Shown in pieces: positions 50,796 to 64,000 of a DNA stretch of 64,000 nt. Positions within the stretch are counted from its first letter, which is position 1. Every line of letters starts with the position of its first letter. The DNA comes from Amaranthus tricolor (lineage: Eukaryota > Streptophyta > Magnoliopsida > Caryophyllales > Amaranthaceae), in assembly GCF_026212465.1 (NCBI RefSeq), contig NC_080057.1:14227619-14291618 (forward strand). Direction: 5' to 3'. A program made the translations under genes and the position numbers. A model generated the notes under the pieces. The model searched no databases, had not been told where the DNA came from, and saw nothing but the letters and a program-made list of their open reading frames with translations.

Positions 50796-50799
50796 ATTG
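50796..50799. other. Duplication junction filler
   Basis: Four bases (ATTG) match neither parent sequence: unit A follows the Copia-2 sequence to GGTGAA (50795) and unit B follows the LTR from TCACAC (50800). Confidence 0.9.
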
Positions 50800-53704
<2,905 letters not shown>

Positions 53705-55327
53705 ATTGGTATTAGAGCCAACCTGCGACCGTGGCTAATCCTTAGGGTTAGTTCACCTAGTGGGCATACAATCTTAGGAGGAAGGAAAGTGCGATTTAAG
53801 GACAAAGACTCTAGGATATGCGATCATGAGAAGACTAAACAATAGGTGATGCTTGGACCTAGGTGTTTAAGTTTGGTAGCTTTTTCTAGGACATATAGGA
53901 AGTGAGGTGAGAGGATTAGGGGATAAAACAAGGAACGCTTTAATGATTAATCGTGTTGGTAAGAAGACTTTGTTCATCGATGCTATGTTTGAAGCGTTAT
54001 GTGACAAGTTCTTTAAGCTTATTATTGTTTCTTGTTGGTTGTTGCTTGAGTATTTATGTATTTATGATCCTCGATTGTAAAATATGCATGCCACCCTTCT
54101 AATCAATATTGTGTCTCTATTAATTATTGTTTGTTGATCAACGATGAGGACTATATATTGATACATGAATGCGAGGACAATATAGTTGCAAAGTATCTAG
54201 TGCTTTTGGTTTAAGAGAGTTGAAGTTTGATGATGTGCTATCGTAGTAGAAGGTTTAGTGACGACAAGGTAAATAAGCGTATTGTTTGGAAAGCCTAGGT
54301 AAGAGTATAAAATAAAGAATTAGTGCTAGATAGTGAATAAACTCTAATAGGACAATGGATTTTTTTTATTATTGGATCTTGCCTTATATTGAGGAATTAG
54401 ACTAGTTCGTTTGGAGAAATTAAGTTTTATAAATAAAATGTTGGAGATTATCGTTAAGAATGTATGAAGCTCTTTTGCATGTTGGATGGACTAAACACAA
54501 TTTACAGATGGAGTGCCATGTGAAAACTTGAAGTTCTATATTATGTACAATTTGGTAATCAAGCATTAGGATATATGTATAGGAATTAATCGGAGTTGTT
54601 TTAAAGAATTTGGAGTTCAATTGTGATTGCTGATATTTTATGGTTTTTACATTATTAAGATGGTATTCGATATTAATGATGTTGGGCTATGTTTAATTGA
54701 GGTTGTTAAACTAAGGAAGTCATTTAGTAGTATAGTGAGTACCGTATATATGACTTTAGTGGTTACATTTTGATGTTTAGTAGTATTGGAGATGATATTA
54801 AGCAAAGAGTTGTGTATAATATATGTATCAGAACCTTGTGGAAAAAGGAATCTTTTAACAATAAGTGAATATAATAATTCTAAGGGTTCGTGTCTAAAAA
54901 AAAAGGGAAGAATACACGGTTAAAGATTGACTATGATCTAAAGTTAATTTAATGATTTGAGGAGTAAGATGGATATTGTTCGATAAGGATAAGTTTTGGG
55001 GTTCCATAATGTTCTTATTAAAATCGGTGTATATTGGTTGACTTTGGTAAGTAGCAATTTTGTGTAGTGCGATTATTATCAAATATTGGGTTTGGCATTA
55101 CTTTATATAAGGTTTATTATGATTATAATTGTCTGGTAGGAGGGTATGTTAAGTGTTATGAACCTACGTGATCCTTGAGCGCATCGGAGAGGTAGCCTAT
55201 CGTCTCGCTTTACCAGCATCCTTTGATCAAGTGCGTGTCGTGTTCCACTTATTTCAACTGAGACAATACATCAAAGATGACTCACACGTTCTCCGATCCG
55301 AGTAGTTAACCTTTGATGACACCTAGT
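53705..55327 (+). mobile_element. Gypsy internal region, deleted, unit B
   Basis: Copy of 43746-45368, with the integrase tail relic at 55165-55305. Confidence 0.75.
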
Positions 55328-56947
55328 TGTAATAGCCCTATTTTTAAACCTCTTTTAATCTTGGCTTAAATAGCCTTGAGTATGGATTAGTGCTAGTAAC
55401 TTATCTAGTTATTTATCCTTAAGTGCCAAGCATAATGAGAGTTTAATTTTTAAAACTCTTAAGTTTAAATAAACTAAGTCTTGTTTTGTTAAATGTTATA
55501 TTTAAAATAAAGATTTCAATGTACTTAATTTTATCAAAGTTAACTTTATCCTTCTAAACTTGGTTGATTTGATAAATATATTAATTTGATTTATTATTAT
55601 AAAACTTTATATTATTCGCAAATGTCTTCACAAACTATGTTGACAAAAGCTTATTTTAGTTCTTTAATAAAAGTACTTATATTTGAATCTAAAGAAAATA
55701 TATTCATCTAAATAAAAAGATTATGAAAACGCTTTTATAATGATATTATAGTCTTTTTGGTATTTAAAAAAAAGTTTTGATTATGGTTTTATATTAGTTT
55801 TAAAGCAAATATATCATTTCCTAAAAACAAGGATTTTAGATTTTCACTTGAAACTATTATGTGACTTCTAAAATTATTTTAAAATAGTAAATGAGTATAT
55901 TTTGATCTCATCTTTTATCATATCATCCACATGCATGTTATTGAAGATACCAAACCATTAGATTGAGGTAACTTGTGGTATAATTAAAGAAAAGAGTGTA
56001 GAGTTTTACAAAGGTCAGGTTTAGTGACAGTTTTGCAGGGTATGAAAGACACCCTAATTTACCTAAGCTATACCCTATATAATTGAGTGCTACCACTTGA
56101 AAACGTTTTCTAACACTTTAAGCTTTCTATAGGTACTTGCATGACCTTATATTCTTCCAGAAATGAGAGATTCATCCCCATCTTTCTACCCCTTCACCTC
56201 AACAGTTTTTGGCAGCTTATATACCATCAATAAATCATCATTTCTCCCAAGTTCTCTCAATAAGTGCCTCATATTTTTATACATAATATTGTAGACATCC
56301 TAAACTTTCCATTGAGAACTATTTTGGGTTTAGGAACATCATTAAGTACTTAAACATAAGTGTGAAATATAAATATTATAAAGTCATTTTGGGTTAATGA
56401 ATTAGTATTTTTTTTTTTTGATTTTTTAGCCTTCCTCCTTTTTCCTTATTCTTTTATTTTGGTCACATAAACCAAAACCCATTTGCATTATCTACTCATT
56501 TGAAAGAACTCAAACAAAGTAGCCCATGTCTTCTTCTTTGTCTCGCAATTTTTTCTCTGAAAATGGCTAATCAATGTTGAAATTCTTCAACAAACAATCA
56601 TTCATCTTCTACATTTGAGTTTCGTAAGCCTTCGATTTTGAGGGAACAAGACAGGTATAACATGTCTCCTTCTTTTCCTCTTTACGTTTATGTATAATAG
56701 CAATAGCACCAATTCTTTCTATCCAATTTCATTCTTTCTTCTGAAAGTTTTGAACCCTTACAGCAGCACATGATATGTTTTATGACTCAAATGAATACAA
56801 CAACACAACCCCTGGTTTGGCTCGACAACAACGGGTTTCTTGCCTTCTCTTGATTCGAAAAATCAGCAATTGTTTTTGGTCTCTAGTTACTAAAAATCTA
56901 TAGAGGTATTAACACTTTTCTCTCCTCATTCAATTAATCCTTGTTTT

Positions 56948-57042
<95 letters not shown>

Positions 57043-58595
57043 TCTATCACATTTTATTACCTTATTGTGTCTTACCTGGTTCTCATCAAAGAATCATCAT
57101 GTTATAACATTAATTGATTGATTTCAAATAATTGTATACTTGTTTCAATTAGAATCGATGGACCTTTTGATGTTAAGTATTGATTTGGTGGATCTTGAGA
57201 TGATTGTGTTGGGTTAAAGAAATGTTGGGATTATGTATTTGATTTGAAGAATAGTTATAAAGATTAATTGTAGATAATTTAATATTTTTAGATGAAGTAT
57301 TAGATTTTTGTGCACTTGAGGATTGTAGATTAGAATACTTATTTTTGTGGTTAATAAAATTTGCATATTGAAAAATAAGGATTGTGGATAAAATACTGTT
57401 AAATATAGGCTTCGTTAAGAAATATTTGAATGTGATGAAGTATTGAATAATTGGAGTTCTTTATTTAATTATGTGATTTTTGGAAGTATTGATAATGATG
57501 AGTTAAAATGTCTATATTTTTGCAATAGTTGGAAATACAAAGGAAACTAAGGAAGTTATGAAAGTTGTTAATCTTTAAGAAAAATTGAACAGGAGCATGG
57601 TTATAAAATCTTGAACACACATTGGGGAATTACATAAAAATATGCATAATTTGTAATGATTTGAAATGTTAGGATAGAATTTGAGTTAAGCTATGGTCTT
57701 AGGAGGAGATGTAATAAGTTATAAGTTAGATTAGCTGTATCGAACGCTCTAGGGTTATGTTGTGATTTTGTTATGCATAGGAGACGTTTTTGCTAAGGAT
57801 CTCTTCTAGTTTAAAGCTATGGTTGGACTCAACTCGTTAAAGCAAAGTTCTAGGTAAGTAGTAGCAGTCTCTTAAAAAGGATTTGGCAAGACTATTCTTT
57901 GAAATATTTTTGTCAAAGTTTTTTCGAAATTTATAATTATCGAAGCAAATTTGTGGTTGATTGATTATGTTGATATTGTTATATGGTTAATGTATCGGGC
58001 TCACGAGCTAGTCATTGACGGAGTCGAGTAGCGTTGTCTCTCTACTCCCCTATTTCAAGGTGAAATATCATTTAAATATTGATTAGCCTCACCTGAGAGT
58101 GACATTTCTTTACAGCTATGGATGTTCCTCTAAACTAGACTCCTAGTGCGCATAAAGATCCAGGAAATAATGTTGCTTTTAAATTTGCTATTTTGATTAA
58201 TCATGTTTATTTGTTTTGGATTACTTCTGCTATTTTGATTAATCATTCAGTCAAATCTAACTCCCTGTTGTTTCTATCTTTTAAACTGCTTACAGATCGG
58301 TACCAATCGGGAACGATAAATGAAGAACTGATTAGAGTATGCGTGGAAGATATGTTGGATTAGTGTATGTATTGGAGTTATAGTGTCCGTATTGGGCTTT
58401 AGTGTGTTGTAGATTTGATTATGTTGACAATTATGGACTTTGATTTAGATGTTTGGTTTTGAGATTAGTTATTACAATTAAGTTTAGGTCTTGTGATATT
58501 TTTTACGAGTAATTATTTGAGATATGAGTTCTTTGGGTTAGTAAATCCCGTAATGACCTGTCTTATTTGGTCAACCGATAAGTCAAGTTGTTACA
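55328..58595 (+). repeat. Gypsy 3' LTR, unit B
   Basis: Copy of 45369-48612 with (TA)n of 90 bp at 56951-57040 and one substitution noticed (57881). Confidence 0.8.
56951..57040. repeat. (TA)n microsatellite, unit B second tract
   Basis: 90 bp of TA, 24 bp longer than in unit A. Confidence 0.98.
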
Positions 58596-59397
58596 TTTGC
58601 AGCCTTTGAAAGAAGGAAAATAATGGCACATAATCAATTAGAGGAAGAACTCCAAAGGGGATATAATCAATTAACGACGGATAATTACAATGCATATATG
58701 CGACAGCCGACAAATAGCACAAGAAAGAAAACAATTTGTGTTAAGTTTCAATCACATTTTAATCAATAGCACAAGATAGATACAACCAAGGCTTAGAGCA
58801 GATGAGGTGTTCTATCAAATAGGTGCAGCTGAAGCTCAGTGCAGATGAGCTATGCTATCCTGTTTACACCTACAACTACAACCAAGTCCAAGCTTCCAAT
58901 TCACACAAAAACAATTACATCAGAGTATTTTGTTCTCATGTTTGCAGATGTCATGAGGAACACGTGCTTATAGTTAGTTGTGCAATAGGAAGGTTGTTAG
59001 TCTAATCAGATTGTATAAGTTGTTAGCAAAGTTGTTAGGAGGTAGTTATAAGTGTAACTAAGTCTTGTATTGAAGGGGTCTGTCTATATATAGACTTTCC
59101 TTACCTATTGTAAAGATTAATCTTTCTGTACTGAATAAAATGAATTTCTTCTTGATCTTCCGATTCTCATTCTTTTCACAGAAATTTAATATGGTATCAG
59201 AGCTTTTATGCTCATCCAAGAATCGATCCATTTTCCTTTCCCTTTATTCATCTCTTCTGAGTAACACAAAGGCAATATCAATAGTTTGTTTTGCTATATG
59301 CACCTGTTTTTTTTCTATTCTGTAAAGAAAAGAGATGATTAATTAAAGCAGTAACTCACAAAACACATAGATTGTTAACATTGTACTTTCTCCATCT

Positions 59398-60233
59398 GTG
59401 TACTTTCTCCATCCCTTTGACAGTAGCCAAAAGATTGTTAACATTGTGTTTTCTGAAAGGGGCTTTTCAAATTGGAAAAGAGTCATAACTATTGCTCTTT
59501 CAAGAAGAAACAAATTAGGGTTTGTCGATGGCACCCTAAGTAGACCAAGTAGTAACTTAGCAGCAAGAACATGGGATAGAGTAGACAAAGTTGTTATAGG
59601 ATGGATTATAGGGGTTCTTAAATATTCAATTGGAAACAGCATTTGATCATTAAAGACTTCTAAAGAAATATGGGATGAACTAGGAGAAAGATAAGGTCAG
59701 AGTTTCAAATGCACAAATGTTATCTGTAAAAGAAGACTTAAATGCACTGGTTCAGACACCAAAAATGAGTACATTAGAATTCTTTACCAAAATCAAAACC
59801 CTATAGGATGAGTTTAATGGATTAAACCCTATTCCTAAATGTACTTGCACTACTGCTAGGTAACTAATCGTGATGTGGCCAAGAAAATGTTTAAGATGCA
59901 ACAGAATAACAAAGTTATTAGTTTTCTCATGAAGCTTGACAAGAGGTATAAGCAAGTCAAGAGTAACATGCTTAGGATGCCAGACTTACCCACAACAACA
60001 CAAGCCTATAGAATTATATTACAAGAGGAAAGATCACTTGCAATTCAGCACTAGTGGAGGTAGTCTAAATGAGACTATGGCATGTAGGGAAGACAAAAGG
60101 AAATATTATGAAAGAGGGAACAACAAAACCAGTACTCAGAATGTCACAAAAACAAGAAACTAAATCTTTGGTGTGATCATTGCAAGATTAAAGGTCACAT
60201 AAAAGAGAAATACTAGAAGATCATTACTTACCT
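59398..60233 (+). pseudogene. gag: Copia-2 gag, unit B
   Basis: Copy of the decayed UBN2-type gag of unit A. The mutated zinc knuckle is at 60172-60213. Identical in what I compared. Confidence 0.8.
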
Positions 60234-60459
60234 TGTAAACCATACGTCTAGTACTTGAAAAAGGAAAAATCACAAAATTAGTACACATGCAAATGCAGAT
60301 AGCGCACAAGAAGAAACAAAAGGATATGTTAGTGCTAAATTTACTCATGATCAGTACCAACAGTTCCTAGACATAATGAGCAAAGATGAGCCTAAAGCTA
60401 GTATAACTGATGCTTATTCTAGTCAACTAACAAGTACTTTATGTTTATTAGCACATAGT

Positions 60460-63400
60460 ATAAACTTAGGATTATAGATAGTGGAACTTCAGACCATATG
60501 TGTCATGACATTCACCAATTTACTAACTATAGTTTTATTGAGAAAGGAAATATGAAGTAACAATACCTGATGGCACAAGATTGAAAATAAGATATAAAGG
60601 CACAGTCATATTGCATAATGGAATAACCTTACATAATATCTAGTTTTTACCAAAATTCAAGTATAATCTCATATTGGTTAGTAAATTGTCATCATATATA
60701 AATTGCAAAATTTTCTTTACTCTACATGGATGTTATATTGAGGAAACCTTGATGAAGAAGCCTTGGCTTCTTGGTGAAGAACAAAGTGGTTTATATGTCA
60801 TACAAAGCAAAGATGCTAAGCCAAAATTTGTCATCAATCCAAGTAGCTCAAGCATGACAACAAACAATAATACTCTCCATAATAAGGCTAAGTTATGGCA
60901 TCTCAAAATTGGACATATGCCCATGCAAAGGCTAGAGTGCATCATTCCAGAATTGATGAATAATCTGGTCAAGAATCAAGTATTCTGCACTATATGTCCT
61001 CTTCCAAAACAAAGAAGAAGCACATATCCTTTGTCTTTGAGCAGAACAAAACACCCTCTGGAACTTTTGCATCTAGATATATGGGGGCCATTTAAGCCCC
61101 CTCTAGATCAAATTATAAGATGTTCATCACAATTGTAGATGACTTTAGTAGAATGTGTTGGATTTTTTTAATGACGAACAAATCTGAGTATTGAAAAATC
61201 TTTATACAGTTTGTGAAACTTATTAAAAATCAAATGTCCCTCAAAGTGAAAGTTGTGAGATCAGACAATGCAAGAGAATTAACTAAACGGAAAGCTCTGA
61301 ACTTCTACCTTAATTATGGTATAAAATAGCAAATTAGCTGCACAGACACTCCTCAACAGAATGGGTAATGGAAAGAAAACACAACCACATTTAGAAACAA
61401 CAGTGCTTATTCTTTCAGTCAAATCTCCTTATGAAATTTTGGGGGAACTGCATTCAATGTGCAGTTGATTTGATAAATAGGATGCCTCTAAGTGTCCTAA
61501 AAGACATTACACCATGTGAAAAATTTCATGGTACCGAACCAGATTTAACACACCTAAAGGTGTTTGGTTGTTTGTGTTTTGTCAGCACATTAAAGTAAGG
61601 TAGACACAAATTTTCTAAGAGAGTACAAAAGTGTGTGTTCCTTGGTTATTCATCAAATAAAAAAAGGATATAAGGTATATAATATTGAAAGAAACATTGA
61701 AATAATATCAAAGGATGTTGTGTTTCATGAAATACTGTTTCCTTATCAGTTATTGAAATCTCAGAACAACACTAATGAGATCAGAACATTCTTTTTACCT
61801 GAACATCCTGAAACAGCAAATTCCAACACACAAAACAACAGTGTGTATGATTCTGATTATTCGCAAGAATATACTTATGATACTTCCACCAATTTAGACA
61901 TTGATGTTGCATCAAAACAAAAAAAATACAAACAAAAACAATGCAATCAAGAATTATGAAAACTCACCACCTCATCAAAGAAGGTCTGAAAGAATCTCTT
62001 AAACCACCTAAATATTTAGAGGACTATCATTGCAATGCTACTAAGCATTAGTGTGGCCTTGTTCAATACAAAGACATACATTGTGCTACTAACACAATAA
62101 CATCAAAATCTGAATTCTTTGAGCCAAGATACTTTAAAGAAGCTATTAATATTCCTCACTGGAAGAAAGCTATGGACAAGGAAATACAAGCCTTAGAAAG
62201 CAACCAAACTTGGGACATAGTTTCTTTACCCATAGGCAAAAAGGCCATAGGGTGCAAATGGATCTTCAAAGTCAAACAAAAAGCTATTGGCACCATAGAA
62301 AGGTACAAGGAAAGGTTGGTGGCTAAAGAATATAACCAAAAATATGGCATAGACTATGATGAGACATTTTCGCCAGTAGTAAAAATGTCAACAATTAGAT
62401 GTCTCATAGCCACAACAGCACATAAACATTGAACTTTACACCAATTGGATGTAAACAATGCATTCTTGCATGTGGAATTGAAGGAAAAAGTATACATGCA
62501 ACTACCACAAGGATATTCAAGCATTAAAAAAAAAGTTTGAAAACTCAAAAAGTCTTCGTATGGCTTGAAACAAGCCTTAAGATAGTGGTTTGCAAAACTT
62601 GTTCAAAAATTGATTAATCAAGGATATCATCAATCCAAGAATGATTACTCACTCTTTACAAAAACGGAGGCAAACAACATAACCTTTCTAGCCACTTATG
62701 TAGATGATAGAATCTTGACAAGAAATAATGCTCAAGAAATCAGTGAGATGAAAACATCTTAATAATGTGTTTAGTATCAAAGACTTAGGTAAATTACATT
62801 TCTTCCATGGGATAGAAGTTAACTACCTACAAGATGACATTGTTCTTTCCCAACACAAATTTACAAAGGATTTCTTAAAAGAGTAACGGAAGAGCTTTAA
62901 CTCCTCTTCCTATTCACATTAAACTTTCTGCCCTAGATGAAGAACTCTTAAAAGATCCTACACCATACAGAAGCATGGTAGGCAAGCTTAATTTTTTGAC
63001 AAATACCAAGCCTGACCTACCATATGCCATACAAACTTTAAGTCAATTCATGCAAAAGCACATAGACTCTCACTGGCAAGCTCTTCAGCACACTCTATCC
63101 TATGTCAATCACAAATGTGGACAAGGTATTTTCCTCAAAGCTTCAAACAAAATTACCATCCAAGCCTTTTTAGATAATGATCGGGGGTTATGTATTGATT
63201 CTAGAAGGTCTGTACTGGATATTTAATCATGCTTAGATAATCACCTATATTATGGAAATCTAAGAAGCAATGGACTATAACTAGATCAAGTTCTGAAGCA
63301 GAATATAGGACAATGGCCTCTACTACTGCAGAAATAACTTGGATTGTTAGGTTACTTGAGGAACTCAGTCTCATAAACCTTAGACCCATCACACTTCATT

Positions 63401-63600
63401 GTGATAACCTGTCTGCTATATACATAGCAAAGAATCATGTTTTTCATGACAAAACTAAGCATATTGAAGTGGATTGCCACTTCACTAGAGATTAAGTGTT
63501 TGAAGGATTAATTCAACTCTCTTATTAACCAACAACACATCAACTAGCTGATGTGTTAACCAAAATCCTACCTTCCACACAGTTCAATAATCTTCTTAGC
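60460..63600 (+). pseudogene. pol: Copia-2 pol (protease to RNase H), decayed
   Basis: Protease DSGTSDHMCHD begins at about 60477. The pre-integrase region has LWHLKIGHMPMQRLECII, then CTICPLPKQR. Integrase shows LDIWGPF (about 61074), VDDFSRMCW in another frame (about 61135), RSDNARE (about 61260) and a frame-broken third catalytic region near 61350-61385. RT shows WDIVSLPIGKKAIGCKWIFK (from 62214) and YVDD at 62697-62708. RNase H shows SSEAEYRTMASTTAEITWIV (about 63290) and LHCDNLSAIYIAKN. Multiple stops and frameshifts separate these. Gene order is Copia. Confidence 0.88.
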
Positions 63601-63641
63601 AAACCGGGAATGGTAAGTCCCCATTCCAGTTTAAGGGGGGA

Positions 63642-63757
63642 TGATAAGGATAGATAGATGTAGCTAAGGCTTAGAGCATATGAGGGGTTCTATCCAATAT
63701 GTGCAGCTTAAGCTCAGTGCAGATGAGGTGTGCAATCCTGTTTACAGCTATAACTGC
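63642..63757 (+). repeat. Copia-2 3' LTR, truncated or diverged
   Basis: Starts TGATAAGGATAG directly after the PPT and matches the 5' LTR through CTCAGTGCAGATGAG and CCTGTTTACA before similarity ends. Confidence 0.7.
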
Positions 63758-64000
63758 AAGCAAGTATACTAAGTCAAATACAGAAGAATAACCAAAAACG
63801 TAAGATAGAAAATTTGCTAGTGTATTTTTTAGATAAAATCAGCTATGATAAATACAGTAGCAAATTAGTATTTTCAACAGAAGTATACTACGATTGAAAA
63901 AATCGATTGAAAAAATAACTCAATAGAAGAATAACTCATTAGTATTGTCAACAAAAGTATACAACAGAAGAATAACTCAATAGTATAGTCAATGGAGTCT
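63758..64000. other. Unassigned stretch with short direct repeats
   Basis: AGAAGAATAACTCA and GTATAC-ACAGAAG words recur (about 63910-63990). No gene. Confidence 0.5.

Larger units (their letters stand above)
58768..63757 (+). mobile_element. Copia-2, full-span but decayed, unit B and beyond
   Basis: 5' LTR at about 58768-59180, PBS 59192-59203, gag, protease, integrase, RT, RNase H, PPT (AAGGGGGGA, 63633-63641) and the start of a 3' LTR (63642 to about 63757) that loses similarity after CAAG. Positions before 60779 are shared with unit A; beyond that the sequence is single copy. Many stops and frameshifts, so it is a dead Copia element much older than the Sirevirus. The 3' LTR is incomplete. 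Confidence 0.85.

Overview
This 64 kb window is nuclear DNA from a plant, most likely a eudicot. It is AT-rich, its single intact cellular gene has the plant beta-tubulin exon structure, and nearly everything else is layered transposable elements with long (TA)n microsatellites. I see no bacterial-style genes, CRISPR arrays, tRNA genes or rRNA genes. The species cannot be fixed from the sequence alone.

Layout. 1-6588: two diverged LTR copies of a Ty3/gypsy-like family (1-1185 and about 3150-6588) around non-coding sequence. 6589-7110: 3' end of an RTE-type LINE with a (TA)n tract. 7308-13897: a 6.6 kb Mutator-like element (MULE) with about 105 bp TIRs and an 8 bp target duplication (AACAAATA), sitting in a SINE-like sequence. 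It carries a spliced FAR1/MULE transposase, an OTU cysteine-protease domain, a convergent plant-mobile-domain (PMD) gene, and near-perfect palindromes built on GTCGCAC/GTGCGAC about 0.4-0.6 kb inside both ends. 15033-16680: an RTE LINE fragment split by a 980 bp hAT-like element that carries an F-box/kelch (SKIP25-like) gene fragment. 17056-19215: an intact three-exon beta-tubulin gene. 20159-23458: a second hAT-like element with an 8 bp duplication (CATCTCAT) carrying a truncated CNX3/MoaC fragment, itself inside a MITE-like sequence. 24192-31370: a small inverted-repeat element, a Copia remnant, and a deleted MULE with only the transposase N-terminus, split by a 4.1 kb gypsy-type solo LTR with a GTGAA duplication. 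31624 onward: one end of a CACTA element running into (TA)n.

32049-41427 is a young Sirevirus-like Copia retrotransposon on the minus strand. It has 1.25 kb LTRs that differ at seven bases I noticed plus a G-run, a PBS, a PPT and an envelope-like extra ORF, but it lacks the capsid part of gag and has several reading-frame lesions. 40855-60778 is a roughly 9.95 kb direct tandem duplication (40855-50795 and 50800-60778) with only four base differences noticed, two (TA)n length differences and a 4 bp filler at the junction. Each unit carries part of the Sirevirus LTR, an internally deleted gypsy element, a nested LTR-like insert, and the 5' half of a second, decayed Copia element. That Copia is complete only after the second unit, ending near 63757.

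How the parts work together: beta-tubulin is the only gene here likely to make a normal cellular product (microtubules). The MULE is the most interesting module. It pairs a transposase/OTU protein with a convergent accessory PMD gene, like the two-gene layout of maize MuDR, and has matching palindromes near both ends. This copy has stop codons and frameshifts, so it would need a helper to move.
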